From NCBI GenBank assembly GCA_036476315.1, contig JAZGBI010000002.1, forward strand, positions 1-54,926: a stretch of 54,926 nt of DNA, given 5' to 3'. Both the position numbers and the translations under genes were made by a program. The notes under the pieces were generated by a model that made no database searches, was not told where the DNA came from, and saw only the letters and a list, made by a program, of their open reading frames with translations. Of the stretch, positions 22,855 to 32,754 are shown one piece after another (position 1 is the stretch's first letter; every line of letters begins with the position of its first letter). The stretch comes from Candidatus Neomarinimicrobiota bacterium. GTDB taxonomy: Bacteria > Fidelibacterota > Marinisomatia > Marinisomatales > S15-B10.

Positions 22855-25800
22855 TCAGACCCCGTGGCACTTTTTGTATTTTTTTCCACTGCCACAGGGA
22901 CAAGGTTCATTTCGACCGATTTTCTTTTCCACCTGGACAGGTTGTGGCCTCCCCCGCTGAGCCGCGGCCGGTTGCCGCCGTTCCCCGTCTGAAGGAACGG
23001 CAAATCCCATCCCGGCGGCTTCTGCATGTTGAGCCCGTACGGGTTTACCGGGGCGCCTGCCACGAAGCGACGGGGCAGATTCCATCCCCTGAAGTTGTGT
23101 GCGGAAAAGACGCCCAACCGTTTCTCGATTCAGCTCACGCAAGAATTCCATGAAGAGACCAAAACCCTCGGATTTGTACTCAAGAAGAGGGTCTTTCTGC
23201 CCATAGGCACGAAGGCTGATTCCCTCCCGAAGTTGATCCATGGAATAGAGGTGGTCTCTCCACTTTTCGTCAATGGTCCGGAGTACGACATAGCGTTCAA
23301 ATGCCCGCATGATTTCCGGAGGAACCAGACTCTCTCGGGCGGAGTAGATTTCCCGTGATCTTTCCTTTATGGCTTTTCCCATCTCATCGGCCGATGCGCT
23401 TTTTCGAAATGACTCGTCTGCCTCCGCTGTAAGAGTGGATGACACTTCCCCCTCGATAGAGTCCCAGTTCCATTCACCGGGCTCTGAACTGGAATTACAA
23501 TACTGGTCGATGAGATCAGAGATGTAATCGTCCACTACTGTGTCTATCTCATCCCGTATATCCTCATTCTGCAACGCCTCAGTTCGGCGGCCATAGACCA
23601 CTTCCCTTTGAAGGTTCATAACGTCATCGTATTCCAGGAGCCGTTTCCGGATAGAGAAATTCCGGGCTTCCACCTTTTTCTGGGCCCGTTCGATCGACCG
23701 GGTCACCATGGCATGGGTGATGACCTCCCCCTCCTCAACGCCCAGCCGGTCCATGACGCCGGCGATACGTTCACTGCCGAAAAGACGCATCAAGTCGTCC
23801 TCGAGACAAAGGTAGAACCTTGAGGAGCCGGGATCCCCCTGTCTTCCACACCGGCCGCGAAGCTGCAGATCGATTCGACGGGATTCATGGCGCTCCGTTC
23901 CGATGATGTGCAATCCTCCCTCCTCTATCACCCCTTCACCCAGCTTGATGTCCGTTCCGCGTCCCGCCATGTTCGTTGCGATAGTGACTGCGCCCAGTTG
24001 TCCCGCTCTCGCCACGATTTCCGCCTCTCGCTGGTGGTGCTTCGCGTTGAGCACATTATGAGGGATTTTCCTCCGCTTGAGCATTCGGGACAATGTTTCC
24101 GATACCTCAACGCTGATGGTTCCCACGAGCGCCGGTTGTCCCCGGCTGTGACAGTCCACAATCTCATTCAGCACAGCGTTATATTTTTCCCTTTTTGACC
24201 TGTAGACGACGTCATCGTGATCCTTCCGGATCACCTGCTCATGGGTTGGAACGACAGTGACATCCAATCCGTAAATGGAATGGAGTTCCTCAGCCTCCGT
24301 TTCTGCAGTTCCCGTCATGCCGGCCAGTTTCTTATACAGACGGAAATAATTTTGCAGCGTGATGGTCGCCAGCGTTTGGGTCTCCCGCTCGATCTCCACA
24401 TTCTCCTTGGCCTCCAGCGCCTGGTGGAGTCCCTCGCTGTATCTCCGTCCCGGCAGGACGCGTCCGGTGAATTCATCGACAATGAGGACCTTGCCATCCT
24501 GAACCACGTAGTCGACGTCCCTCTCGTATAGAGAATAGGCTCGCAATAACTGGGATATGTTGTGGATTTGCTCGCTTCGACTGCTTTGCAGAAGCCGGGC
24601 ATTCTCGGCTTTCTTCTGCTTCTCCTCCAAAGAGAGCGCGGCATCACTTTCAATCTCGTGAAGCACCTCCCCCAGGTCAGGGATGACAAACATTTCGGGG
24701 TTGTCGGGAGCAATGGCCTGCCGCCCCTTTTCCGTGAGGTCAATCACGTGACTTTTTTCGTCGATACTGAAGTAGAGATCTTCATCAACTTCGTGGAGCT
24801 TCTTGTCGCGCATGAAATCGGACTCGACGCTCAAGGCAAGCTTCTTGGTCCCATGCTCCTGGAGGATTTTCTGCAACCGGGGATTCTTGGGAGCTCCGCG
24901 CATGGCCTGGAGAAGCTTGTGACCGGCGTCGTATTCTTTTTCGCTTACCATCAGGTTTTCCGACTCCCCCACGAGCTCGTTCACAAGACTTGTCTGGCGG
25001 CGAACCAGTTTTTCCACCACCGGTCTCAGTTCGCGATACTTTGAATCGGAAGGTTGATCAACAGCGCCAGAAATAATCAAAGGCGTTCGGGCTTCATCGA
25101 TGAGAATGCTGTCCACCTCATCGATGATGGCAAAGGCGTGACCTCGCTGTACCTGCTCTTCTTTTGACAGGGACATGTTATCACGCAAATAATCGAATCC
25201 GAATTCGTTGTTCGTACCGTAAGTAATATCCCGGCCGTATATTTCCCGGCGCTCATCGTTGTCCGTCCGGTTGAGGATAGCACCAACCGTGAGCCCCAGG
25301 TTCTGAAAAATCTTACCCATCCATTCTGAATCTCTCTGAGCCAGATAATCGTTGACCGTAACAATATGTACACCCTGACTTGTGAGGGCGTTGAGATAGA
25401 TGGGCATCGTGGCAACCAGCGTTTTCCCCTCCCCCGTCTTCATTTCCGCCACCTTGCCCCGGTGTAACACAATCGCCCCTACGAGCTGAACGTCATAGGG
25501 AATCATCTCCCAGGTTGTGGGCTGGCCTACCATGTTCCAGGTCTGTCCCATCAGGCGGCGACAGGTCTCCTTCACCATGGCAAAGGCCTCAGGAAGAATC
25601 TCATCCAGAACATTGTTCTGTGCCTCAAACAGATAATCTTCTTTTTTCTCATCAGTAAGTCCGTTCGCATCCGCTTCGCTTTCCGCCTCCTCCCTTCTCC
25701 GACTGATCATTTCCCGGAACTCCTCTGTCCGGGCCCTGAGTTCGTCCTGGGACTTACCTTCGAGGGTGACGTAGATTGAATTAATCTCCTCCACCTGAGG

Positions 25801-25866
25801 CAGAAAGTGTCTGATCTCCCGATCGGATTTGGTTCCGAACAGGCGTTTGACAACAGCAGACGTCAT
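22855..25866 (-). CDS. secA: Preprotein translocase ATPase SecA
   Basis: A 1003-residue ATPase that drives Sec-dependent export. Walker A is MKTGEGKT (142-149). The DEAD-type box and following segment read [21 protein letters not shown]. The second motor domain has [12 protein letters not shown] and [16 protein letters not shown]. Between them is an extra ~100-residue insertion (starting about [18 protein letters not shown]) of the kind seen in Bacteroidetes-type SecA, making it longer than the ~900-residue E. coli protein. The C-terminus is a zinc-binding SEC-C motif, [15 protein letters not shown]. It begins one base after the phosphoesterase gene ends and is the last protein gene of the operon. 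Confidence 0.97.
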   Translation of the reverse strand: MTSAVVKRLFGTKSDREIRHFLPQVEEINSIYVTLEGKSQDELRARTEEFREMISRRREEAESEADANGLTDEKKEDYLFEAQNNVLDEILPEAFAMVKETCRRLMGQTWNMVGQPTTWEMIPYDVQLVGAIVLHRGKVAEMKTGEGKTLVATMPIYLNALTSQGVHIVTVNDYLAQRDSEWMGKIFQNLGLTVGAILNRTDNDERREIYGRDITYGTNNEFGFDYLRDNMSLSKEEQVQRGHAFAIIDEVDSILIDEARTPLIISGAVDQPSDSKYRELRPVVEKLVRRQTSLVNELVGESENLMVSEKEYDAGHKLLQAMRGAPKNPRLQKILQEHGTKKLALSVESDFMRDKKLHEVDEDLYFSIDEKSHVIDLTEKGRQAIAPDNPEMFVIPDLGEVLHEIESDAALSLEEKQKKAENARLLQSSRSEQIHNISQLLRAYSLYERDVDYVVQDGKVLIVDEFTGRVLPGRRYSEGLHQALEAKENVEIERETQTLATITLQNYFRLYKKLAGMTGTAETEAEELHSIYGLDVTVVPTHEQVIRKDHDDVVYRSKREKYNAVLNEIVDCHSRGQPALVGTISVEVSETLSRMLKRRKIPHNVLNAKHHQREAEIVARAGQLGAVTIATNMAGRGTDIKLGEGVIEEGGLHIIGTERHESRRIDLQLRGRCGRQGDPGSSRFYLCLEDDLMRLFGSERIAGVMDRLGVEEGEVITHAMVTRSIERAQKKVEARNFSIRKRLLEYDDVMNLQREVVYGRRTEALQNEDIRDEIDTVVDDYISDLIDQYCNSSSEPGEWNWDSIEGEVSSTLTAEADESFRKSASADEMGKAIKERSREIYSARESLVPPEIMRAFERYVVLRTIDEKWRDHLYSMDQLREGISLRAYGQKDPLLEYKSEGFGLFMEFLRELNRETVGRLFRTQLQGMESAPSLRGRRPGKPVRAQHAEAAGMGFAVPSDGERRQPAAAQRGRPQPVQVEKKIGRNEPCPCGSGKKYKKCHGV

Positions 25867-25867
25867 T

Positions 25868-26590
25868 CTAGATCCCCTCTAGAATTCTCCGGGCATTGAA
25901 ATTCGACATACCCTCTGAAGCGATTTTTTTCGATGCCTTTTCCACATCGTATTCCACTCTCACAAACTCGACAGTCCCCTCCCCCTCATCAATAACGACA
26001 TAAGATGCTCTGGGATCCCGGTCTCTCGGTTGGCCAACGCTGCCCACATTGACAATGTACCTCGATTCCGGATCCAGCGAATGGATCCGCTCACTGTAGA
26101 AATTCCCTTCTTCCCGGTTGTTGTAGATGCCCGGAATATGTGAATGACCGACCATGCAGATCCTCTCCTGAAAATTATCAAATTGCCTCGCCGCATCAAA
26201 CCAGTTTGTAATGTAATGCCACCGGTCCGGGGACTCCGGCGAGCCGTGGGTAAAGAGGATGTCATTATGCGAATGATCCATGGGTAAACTCTCAAGATAT
26301 GATCTCTGCTCATGGGTCAGCCGGGCCATGGTCCATCGAGCAGACCTCCGGGCTTCTCGATTCATGTGCCAGAGAGGATCGCGACCAATGACCGTGGAAT
26401 CATGATTCCCCATGACACATGTCTCCGCGCGGTTCTCCACGAAATCGATGCAGTATTCAAAATCAGTACCGTAATTGACAAGATCGCCGAGACAGAAAAT
26501 GCTGTTGATGGATCTGTGCTTGATGGATTCCATGACCTCATCCAGCGCCTCCTTGTTTGCGTGAATGTCTGAGATGACGGCCAGACGCAT
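25868..26590 (-). CDS. Calcineurin-like metallophosphoesterase
   Basis: A 240-residue two-metal phosphoesterase with all motifs in order: DIHAN (residues 8-12), GDLVNYG, GNHDSTV, FTHGSPE and GHSHIPG, then a closing [18 protein letters not shown]. This YfcE/MJ0936-like group acts on phosphodiesters or phosphomonoesters; the substrate cannot be told from sequence. It lies between nusB and secA with 1-base gaps, so it is part of a housekeeping operon. Confidence 0.85.
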   Translation of the reverse strand: MRLAVISDIHANKEALDEVMESIKHRSINSIFCLGDLVNYGTDFEYCIDFVENRAETCVMGNHDSTVIGRDPLWHMNREARRSARWTMARLTHEQRSYLESLPMDHSHNDILFTHGSPESPDRWHYITNWFDAARQFDNFQERICMVGHSHIPGIYNNREEGNFYSERIHSLDPESRYIVNVGSVGQPRDRDPRASYVVIDEGEGTVEFVRVEYDVEKASKKIASEGMSNFNARRILEGI

Positions 26591-26591
26591 A

Positions 26592-27026
26592 CTACCTTAC
26601 TGGCTGAGAAAGGCTGTCCAGGGCATGGAAAACGGAATCGAGAATTCCGTTGATGAAGGCCCCGCTTTCCGCGGTGCTGTACTTCTTGGCAATTTCAACG
26701 CCCTCGGTGATGGAAACCTTCGGAGGAATATCATCCAGAAAGACCATCTCCACGATCATCATCTGAAGAATCAGTCGATCGATGAGGGCGACCCGATCGT
26801 AGTCCCAGTTCTCCAGTCTCCGAACAATTTCATTCTTGCCCCATTCCTGGTATTCAACGGTTTTGTTCAGGAGTCTGAGGACGAACTCTTGCATTTTGGG
26901 GTCGAGATCTCGGAATCCTTCCAGATCCGCAAGAATCTGATCTGGTGATTCCCTTGTAAACTCGTAGGCGTAAAGGGCCTGCAGAACCAGCTCACGCCCC
27001 AGTCTGCGCTTGCTGACGACGGTCAT
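26592..27026 (-). CDS. nusB: Transcription antitermination protein NusB
   Basis: A 144-residue all-helical RNA-binding protein for rRNA antitermination. Landmarks are RRLGRELVLQALYAYEF at the start, DRVALIDRLILQMMIVEM in the middle and PPKVSITEGVEIAKKY followed by FINGILDSV at the end. It partners with NusE on boxA RNA. It is encoded 3 bases after ilvE. Confidence 0.93.
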   Translation of the reverse strand: MTVVSKRRLGRELVLQALYAYEFTRESPDQILADLEGFRDLDPKMQEFVLRLLNKTVEYQEWGKNEIVRRLENWDYDRVALIDRLILQMMIVEMVFLDDIPPKVSITEGVEIAKKYSTAESGAFINGILDSVFHALDSLSQPVR

Positions 27027-27029
27027 GTA

Positions 27030-28070
27030 CTAGAACTCGGTAATGGGATAGACCCAATCGTACGGATCTTCCCTTCTCTCTCGCTGGATTCCAGTCAGAA
27101 TGTCGTAGAGTTCCTGTGTCACTTCACCGATCTCCTCATCAATGACACGATAAGCATCATCGGTGGTAATTTCTCCGATGGGAGTGATCACAGCAGCTGT
27201 CCCCGTGCAGAAGACTTCATCGGCCTCCAGCACATCCGAAACAGTCACGTCCGTTTCTTCCACCTTGAGACTGAGCATATCACGCGCAAGCTCGATAACG
27301 GAAGCCCGGGTGACACCAGGCAGGATAGAACCCCCCAGCCGGGGCGTTCTTAGAGTCCCATCCTTCAGAGCGAAGAGATTGGCGGATCCCACCTCTTCAA
27401 CGAGATTTTCATCACCGGCGTTCAAGTAGATGACTTCATCGAAACCCCGTTCCTTTGCCAGCTTCAAGGGATAGAGGGATGCGGCGTAATTGCCTATCGC
27501 TTTTGCATTGCCCGTACCCCTGGGTGCAGCCCGGTGAAAAAGTCTCGTCACCTTCAGATGAAGGCATTTCATTCCGCCCTTGAAATAGGGACCCACTGGT
27601 GAGACGTAGATGAGGAATGTATAGGAGGGGGCAGGTTTTACACCAAGAACGGGACCGGTTCCCCAGATGCAGGGACGAACATACAGACTCCCCTTATCTG
27701 GAGGAGGAACGAACTCCTCATTGTCCCGTACCGTTTCCACGACTGCATTCAGAAACATGTCTTCCGGTACCGGAGGAATGCAGAGCCGTTCCGCTGACTC
27801 CCGAAATCTCTTCGCATTCCTGTCGGGACGGAAAAGTGCGATTCTCCCTTTGACCGTCCGAAATGCTTTTGTTCCTTCAAATATGCCCTGACCGTAATTC
27901 AAAACGCCCGCTGCGGGTGAAAGGCTTATGTCGCCAAAGGGGACGAGTTTCCCCGGTTTCCAGGACTCTCCTTCGTTGCACCGGGCGAGATACATGGAAT
28001 GAGTGGGTGTGATGGAAAACGTAAGGTTTTCCCAATCAATCTCTGTCATTACTTCTGATTCCACGGTCAT
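27030..28070 (-). CDS. ilvE: Branched-chain amino acid aminotransferase
   Basis: A 346-residue class IV PLP enzyme that transaminates Leu, Ile and Val with 2-oxoglutarate. The N-terminal part has GVLNYGQGIFEGTKAF and the arginine-rich RPDRNAKRF. The PLP lysine is in GNAKAIGNYAASLYP. The C-terminal cofactor loops include EVGSANLFAL, GSILPGVTRAS and CTGTAAVITPIG. This is the longer BCAT-type (eukaryote-like) rather than the short E. coli form. GAGGAG lies about 10 bases before the ATG. The neighbouring acyl-CoA dehydrogenase and thiolase could link it to branched-chain amino acid breakdown, which is inference. Confidence 0.93.
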   Translation of the reverse strand: MTVESEVMTEIDWENLTFSITPTHSMYLARCNEGESWKPGKLVPFGDISLSPAAGVLNYGQGIFEGTKAFRTVKGRIALFRPDRNAKRFRESAERLCIPPVPEDMFLNAVVETVRDNEEFVPPPDKGSLYVRPCIWGTGPVLGVKPAPSYTFLIYVSPVGPYFKGGMKCLHLKVTRLFHRAAPRGTGNAKAIGNYAASLYPLKLAKERGFDEVIYLNAGDENLVEEVGSANLFALKDGTLRTPRLGGSILPGVTRASVIELARDMLSLKVEETDVTVSDVLEADEVFCTGTAAVITPIGEITTDDAYRVIDEEIGEVTQELYDILTGIQRERREDPYDWVYPITEF

Positions 28071-28076
28071 GTTCTT

Positions 28077-29219
28077 TTACTCCTCTATAAGTGATCTCGC
28101 AATCACGAGTTCCTGAATTTCCGAAGTACCTTCATATATCTGCGTAATCTTGGCGTCCCGCATGAGCCTTTCAATGCCGTATTCCTGCATGTATCCATAG
28201 CCCCCGAAAATCTGAACGCACTCCGTGGATGATTCCATAGCGGTTTTGGATGCGTGCCATTTCGCCATGGCAGCAGCCGTTGTGAACGGTTTCCCCTGAT
28301 CCTTGAGTACGGCCGCCCGGTGCGTGAGCAGCCGGGCCGCCTCGGTCTCAGTGGCCATTCTGGCAATCTTTTGACGAATCGCCCCAAACGCGGCGATTGC
28401 CTGGCCGAACTGTTTTCTCTCCTTGGAATATCTGATGGACTCCTCCAGGGATGCCTGGGAAATTCCCACGGCTTGCGAGGCAATGCCGATACGACCGCTA
28501 TCAAGGGCTCGCATGGCAATCCTGAATCCCTCTCCCTCTTCGCCAATTCTGTTTCGAGCCGGAACTCTGCATTGATCGAAATAGAGCTCGCATGTGCTGG
28601 AAGCCCTGATGCCAAGCTTGTCCTCCTTCTTCCCCATTTTGAATCCGTCGAAGGATTTCTCCACTATGAACGCGGAAATACCTTTGTGTCCTCTCCCCTT
28701 TTCCGTGACGGCAAGGATGATAGCCACATCACAATCAATTCCGTTCGTTACCCAGTTCTTGGTTCCGTTCAGTATGTATTCATTTCCGTCTCGCTCGGCC
28801 AATGTGAGCAGGTTGGATGCATCTGAGCCTGCCTGAGGCTCGCTGAGGGCAAAAGCTCCCAGTTGAATCCCCGATGCCAGTTTCTCCAGATACCGGCTTT
28901 TTTGCTCGTCCGTGGCCCAATCGTCCAGCAGCTGGCAGACAAGTGAATTATTGACGGACATGATAACGCCCGTCGAAGCGTCGATTCGAGATATTTCTTC
29001 TACAGCAATGGAATAGGCCACGCTATCCATCCCGGAGCCGCCCCACCTTTCCGGCACCATGATTCCCATAAATCCCATTTCGCCGAGCATTTTCACCTGC
29101 TCCCCGGGAAACACCATTTTCTCGTCCCTCTCAATAGCCCCGGCCGCCAGATGCTTCTCGGCGAATTCCCTTGCAGTTTTTCGAACGAGTAGCTGCTCTT
29201 CGGTGTAGTCAAATTCCAA
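28077..29219 (-). CDS. Acyl-CoA dehydrogenase (short-chain type)
   Basis: A 380-residue FAD enzyme forming trans-2-enoyl-CoA, with electrons passed to ETF. Domains: helical N-terminus (1-120), beta domain with AFALSEPQAGSDASN and NWVTNGIDCDVAIIL, and helical C-terminus with QAVGISQASLEESIRYSKER and IFGGYGYMQEYGIERLMRD. The catalytic base is the Glu in QIYEGTSEIQ, the position used by butyryl-/short-chain enzymes. Chain-length choice is not certain. The gene is 2 bases downstream of the thiolase. Confidence 0.93.
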   Translation of the reverse strand: MEFDYTEEQLLVRKTAREFAEKHLAAGAIERDEKMVFPGEQVKMLGEMGFMGIMVPERWGGSGMDSVAYSIAVEEISRIDASTGVIMSVNNSLVCQLLDDWATDEQKSRYLEKLASGIQLGAFALSEPQAGSDASNLLTLAERDGNEYILNGTKNWVTNGIDCDVAIILAVTEKGRGHKGISAFIVEKSFDGFKMGKKEDKLGIRASSTCELYFDQCRVPARNRIGEEGEGFRIAMRALDSGRIGIASQAVGISQASLEESIRYSKERKQFGQAIAAFGAIRQKIARMATETEAARLLTHRAAVLKDQGKPFTTAAAMAKWHASKTAMESSTECVQIFGGYGYMQEYGIERLMRDAKITQIYEGTSEIQELVIARSLIEE

Positions 29220-29221
29220 CG

Positions 29222-30409
29222 CTATGACCTTTCAACAATTACGGCGGAAGCCTCCCCACCGCCGATACAGATCGCCGCCACACCACGGTGTACGTCCCTC
29301 GATTCCATGGCGTGGAGGAGAGTAACAAGTATCCTCGCCCCGCTGGCACCTATGGGATGCCCCAGGGCCACCGCCCCGCCGTGGATGTTCACCCTGTCGG
29401 CCTCCAAATTGAGTTCTTCCAAAGCGGCCATGGCCACCAGAGCGAAAGCCTCATTGATCTCAAACAAATCGATGTCTGACAGGTCCAGCCCCGCCTTTTT
29501 CAGTACCTTCCGGATGGCACCGACGGGGGCGGTGGTGAACCATTCCGGTTCCTGGGCAACGGACGCCTGGGCTACGATCCTCCCCATGAGAGCTATGCCC
29601 AGCTCCTCCGCTTTCTCTCTGGCGAGCACGACCATTGCCGCAGCACCGTCATTAATTTTCGAGGCATTCGCCGCAGTGACCGTTCCCCCTTCCTCGAAGG
29701 CGGGCTTCAGCCTTTCCATTTTCCCAAAATCTGACCGGTTGGGTTCGTCGTCTTCAGAGACGATATTCACCTTTCCCTTTCCGTCCCTGATTTCCACGCC
29801 GGTTATTTCACGCTCAAAGGAGCCGTCTTTCTGCGCCTTTAGAGCCCGTTCGTAAGACTCCCGGGCATAGGCGTCCTGTTCCTTTCTTGTAAAGTGGTAT
29901 TTCCTCGCGCAGCTTTCGGCACAGCTTCCCATATGCTTGTCGTTGTACACATCCCATAAACCGTCGAGGATTGCACTGTCCTGAACTTCTCCGTGCCCAA
30001 GACGGAAGCCGGATCGTGCCCCGGGCAACAGATAGGGTGCCCTTGTCATATTCTCCATTCCGCCCGCCACAATGACATCCGAATCGGCCGTCTGAATGGC
30101 CTGAACGGCGAGCATAACCGCCTTTAACCCTGAGCCGCACATTTTGTTGATGGTGAGACATTCCACCTTGTGGGAAAGTCCGGAATAGATGGCGGCTTGG
30201 CGTGCGGGAGCCTGCCCAAGACCTGCCGTTAGAACATTTCCCATGATCACCTCATCCACCGCGTCTCCGGGTACCCTAGCCCTGGCCAAAGCCTCCCGGA
30301 TGACCTGTGCCCCAAGACGCGGTGCAGGGATGGAACTCAGGGAACCCTGAAAGGCGCCTACGGGTGTTCGCGTTGCTCCCGCAATTACGACCTCCCTGAA
30401 CTCATCCAT
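29222..30409 (-). CDS. Acetyl-CoA acetyltransferase (thiolase)
   Basis: A 395-residue thiolase II condensing or cleaving acetoacetyl-CoA. The nucleophilic Cys is in NKMCGSGLKAVM (~res 90). The His is in GGAVALGHPIGASGAR, and the second Cys is in AICIGGGEASAV, where GE replaces the more usual GM. With the adjacent acyl-CoA dehydrogenase it supports fatty or amino-acid-derived acyl-CoA oxidation. It overlaps the end of phoH by 8 bases. Confidence 0.93.
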   Translation of the reverse strand: MDEFREVVIAGATRTPVGAFQGSLSSIPAPRLGAQVIREALARARVPGDAVDEVIMGNVLTAGLGQAPARQAAIYSGLSHKVECLTINKMCGSGLKAVMLAVQAIQTADSDVIVAGGMENMTRAPYLLPGARSGFRLGHGEVQDSAILDGLWDVYNDKHMGSCAESCARKYHFTRKEQDAYARESYERALKAQKDGSFEREITGVEIRDGKGKVNIVSEDDEPNRSDFGKMERLKPAFEEGGTVTAANASKINDGAAAMVVLAREKAEELGIALMGRIVAQASVAQEPEWFTTAPVGAIRKVLKKAGLDLSDIDLFEINEAFALVAMAALEELNLEADRVNIHGGAVALGHPIGASGARILVTLLHAMESRDVHRGVAAICIGGGEASAVIVERS

Positions 30410-31361
30410 CTCGATCCTCTTCCACGTCTCTAACCTTATGGTACGCCCGGATAATATCCTTCACCAGCTTATGACGAACCACGTCCTCCGCACTGGTGTA
30501 GACGAACGCGATTCCGTCAATCCCCTTCAGGATACGCTCGGCCTGAAGGAGACCCGATTCCTCCGTGGGAGGAAGATCGATCTGGGTTACGTCCCCGGTT
30601 ATGATTGCCCTGCAGTTTGGGCCCAGGCGCGTCAAGAACATTTTCATCTGCATGGCAGAGCAGTTCTGGGCTTCATCGAGAATTACGAAAGCGTTGTCCA
30701 ACGTGCGGCCTCGCATGTAAGCGAGTGGGATGACCTCTATGACTCTTTTTGACATAAGGGATTTTAACGTCTCTGCCGGAAGCATGTCGTTCAACGCATC
30801 GTACAGCGGCGCCAGGTATGGATCAATCTTCTCACGGAGGTCCCCGGGAAGGAATCCGAGCCTCTCCCCCGCCTCCACCGCCGGCCTCGACAGGATGATG
30901 CGTTTCACCTCGCGATTCTTGTGAGCGGCTACCGCGAAAGCGACCGCCAGGTAAGTCTTGCCCGTTCCCGCAGGACCGATGGCAAAGGCTATATCATTGA
31001 TGCTTACCTGGTCGTAGTACTCTCTTTGACCCTTCGTACGGGGAGAGATGGTACCATGTTGGGTGTAGAGAACAACGGGTTCCGGCTCCTCCTCGCGAAT
31101 GTGATCACCCCTGGAGATGAGTGCCACGAGCGACCGCACATCACCTTCAGCGAGATCATTCTTTCTTGCGTACGTCTTCATCATTTCATGGAGGACTTCC
31201 TCCATCTGGGAAACGTGGGATTGTTCGCCCTCAAGCTGGACAGTCGTTCCCCGGAGGAAGATACTGCAAGGGAAAGATTCTTCGAGGATTTTGAGATTGG
31301 CGTCGGCCACACCGGCGATTGCAACGGCGTCGATTCCATGGAGTTCAATCGTTTTTTTCAT
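30402..31361 (-). CDS. phoH: PhoH-like ATPase (YbeZ type)
   Basis: A 319-residue P-loop ATPase of the PhoH/YbeZ family, implicated in RNA metabolism and ribosome maturation. The N-terminal ~90 residues resemble a KH-like/PhoH leader domain. The Walker A is AIGPAGTGKTYLAVA, the Walker B is NAFVILDEAQNCSAMQMKMFLTRLG, and LSRPAVEAGERLGFLPGDLREKIDPY is diagnostic when read in its two halves. It is the first gene of the long operon ending in secA. A strong hairpin with a U-run sits 10 bases before its ATG. Confidence 0.92.
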   Translation of the reverse strand: MKKTIELHGIDAVAIAGVADANLKILEESFPCSIFLRGTTVQLEGEQSHVSQMEEVLHEMMKTYARKNDLAEGDVRSLVALISRGDHIREEEPEPVVLYTQHGTISPRTKGQREYYDQVSINDIAFAIGPAGTGKTYLAVAFAVAAHKNREVKRIILSRPAVEAGERLGFLPGDLREKIDPYLAPLYDALNDMLPAETLKSLMSKRVIEVIPLAYMRGRTLDNAFVILDEAQNCSAMQMKMFLTRLGPNCRAIITGDVTQIDLPPTEESGLLQAERILKGIDGIAFVYTSAEDVVRHKLVKDIIRAYHKVRDVEEDRDG

Positions 31362-31370
31362 CTGTCAATG

Positions 31371-31390
31371 AAAAAAGCCTTAAAAAGGCT
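31371..31390 (-). terminator. Terminator-like hairpin in the phoH leader
   Basis: On the minus strand AGCCTT-TTT-AAGGCT is followed by TTTTT, the form of an intrinsic terminator, ending 10 bases upstream of the phoH ATG at 31361. On the plus strand no U-run follows. No Shine-Dalgarno is visible between hairpin and ATG. It could attenuate the phoH-secA operon, or phoH transcription could start within the hairpin. Confidence 0.5.
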
Positions 31391-31579
31391 CTTCAGAAAA
31401 CTGCTCTCTACCACAGATCAAGTCGAATAGTCGCGCTTGAATCTATCGCCAATTCCATTTCGAAAAGCACGCCGAAAACTAAAAAACTGGGGTCTGACAA
31501 ACAAGGTCATTTGGGGAGCAAGAGACGGGAACAATCTCTCTCACTTTAGACCCAGATTGCGTATATTTTCTCGTCGTCA

Positions 31580-32173
31580 ATGGTGAACGCAATTGTTCTA
31601 GTTCTGGCCTTTCTTGCCCTTCTCGTGGGACTGTCACTCCTCTCCTGGAGCTTCAAGTTTGAAGGGAAAGTCACTCAGCGCAACGACTCGCTGGACTACT
31701 CCGCCACCGTTTGCCTCGGGGGCAGAAAAATGGGGGTTTCGCTCGACTATCGCAAGGGACTCCGCTACCTCATCTGGGGACCGGTCCAGAAGCCGTTTGT
31801 GAGAATAAGACTGGGAACCGGGAAACGGGACAAGAGAAGAAAGGCAATAGGAAAGAGTTCCCTCAAGGAGAGCTGGAACAAGATAGGATCTCTCCATTTA
31901 AGAAAGTTAACAGGGCAAATCTGGAAATCCGTGAAATGGGAATCATTCCAGGTGAAAGGGGAATTCGGTCTCGGTAATCCCTTTGCCACGGGGCAGGCAT
32001 TCGCCATCGTCATGGCAATCAGGGGCCTGATCCCGCAATCCGTAGGAACAGTTGAGGTGACACCCGATTTCACCCGGAAGAAACTCAGTTTTGACTGTTA
32101 CACCACCTTCCGGACGAGACCCGCAGTTCTCGCCTGGAGAGTGGGCTCACTATTCCTCACGCGAAGCCATTAA
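31580..32173 (+). CDS. DUF2953-like membrane protein (YtfI-type)
   Basis: A 197-residue protein with one N-terminal transmembrane helix (~3-22) and a soluble beta-rich domain in which KGEFGLGNPFATGQAFAIVMAI resembles the DUF2953 core when read around GLGNPFATG. In Bacillus, DUF2953 YtfI is encoded beside YtfJ/GerW, and the same order is found here, which supports the call. The start ATG lacks a clear Shine-Dalgarno. Function is unknown. Confidence 0.65.
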   Translation: MVNAIVLVLAFLALLVGLSLLSWSFKFEGKVTQRNDSLDYSATVCLGGRKMGVSLDYRKGLRYLIWGPVQKPFVRIRLGTGKRDKRRKAIGKSSLKESWNKIGSLHLRKLTGQIWKSVKWESFQVKGEFGLGNPFATGQAFAIVMAIRGLIPQSVGTVEVTPDFTRKKLSFDCYTTFRTRPAVLAWRVGSLFLTRSH

Positions 32174-32189
32174 TTTGGATAATTGAATA

Positions 32190-32330
32190 GCCACAGAGAA
32201 CACAGAGAATCATAATTAATACAAAGTTACAAACATTGCACACGATAGGAATACAAACATACAGATTTCCAACAAAACAGCATTCTTACAGTGTCTAATG
32301 TTAAGTTCATACACTCTGTGATCTCTCTGG
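32190..32330. repeat. 141-base element with CACAGAG-type terminal inverted repeats
   Basis: It begins GCCACAGAGAACACAGAG (32190-32207) and ends CTCTGTGATCTCTCTGG (32314-32330), an imperfect inversion. It fills the gap between the DUF2953 and YtfJ genes and matches the 18368-18512 element in size and end design. The interior is A+T-rich and has no gene. Confidence 0.5.
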
Positions 32331-32370
32331 TTCCTATAGTAAAGGAATTTATAGACCGAAAGGAGGTCTC

Positions 32371-32754
32371 ATGGCAGTCGCAGAGCTTATCAAGAACGTT
32401 ATGGGAGAAATAGAGAAGGTCATGCAAACCCGCACTGTCGTGGGGGATCCCATTAGTGCGGGTGAGTTTATTGTCATCCCCGTCTCGAAGGTCAGCTTCG
32501 GTTTCGGAGCGGGAGGGGGAGGCAGCGAAGAAAAATCGAAGGGAGGCTCCGGCGAAGGGGTTGGCGGAGGGTGGAGTATTGAACCGATGGCGTTCTTCGT
32601 TGTAGGAGAAGAAGGGGCAAGACTCTATTCCATCAGGCACGAAGAGAGTGTTGTGGGAAGACTCATCGATATGGCCCCAAAGGTGGCGGAGAAGGTGAAG
32701 GACTTTGTGGAGAAAAAGGGAGAGTCCAGGTCTGAGGAGTCGTCCTCGGACTAA
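32371..32754 (+). CDS. ytfJ: YtfJ/GerW family protein
   Basis: A 127-residue cytoplasmic protein of the GerW (sporulation protein YtfJ) family. The conserved sequence is TVVGDPISAGEFIVIPVSKVSFGFGAGGGG in consecutive parts, then a glycine/serine linker, GWSIEPMAFFVV and a helical charged tail. A strong AAGGAGG lies 6 bases before the ATG. In Bacillus the family is needed for spore-lytic enzyme function, but this genome encodes outer-membrane proteins and shows no sporulation genes in the window, so its role here is open. Its stop overlaps the stop of the convergent beta-barrel gene. Confidence 0.88.
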   Translation: MAVAELIKNVMGEIEKVMQTRTVVGDPISAGEFIVIPVSKVSFGFGAGGGGSEEKSKGGSGEGVGGGWSIEPMAFFVVGEEGARLYSIRHEESVVGRLIDMAPKVAEKVKDFVEKKGESRSEESSSD

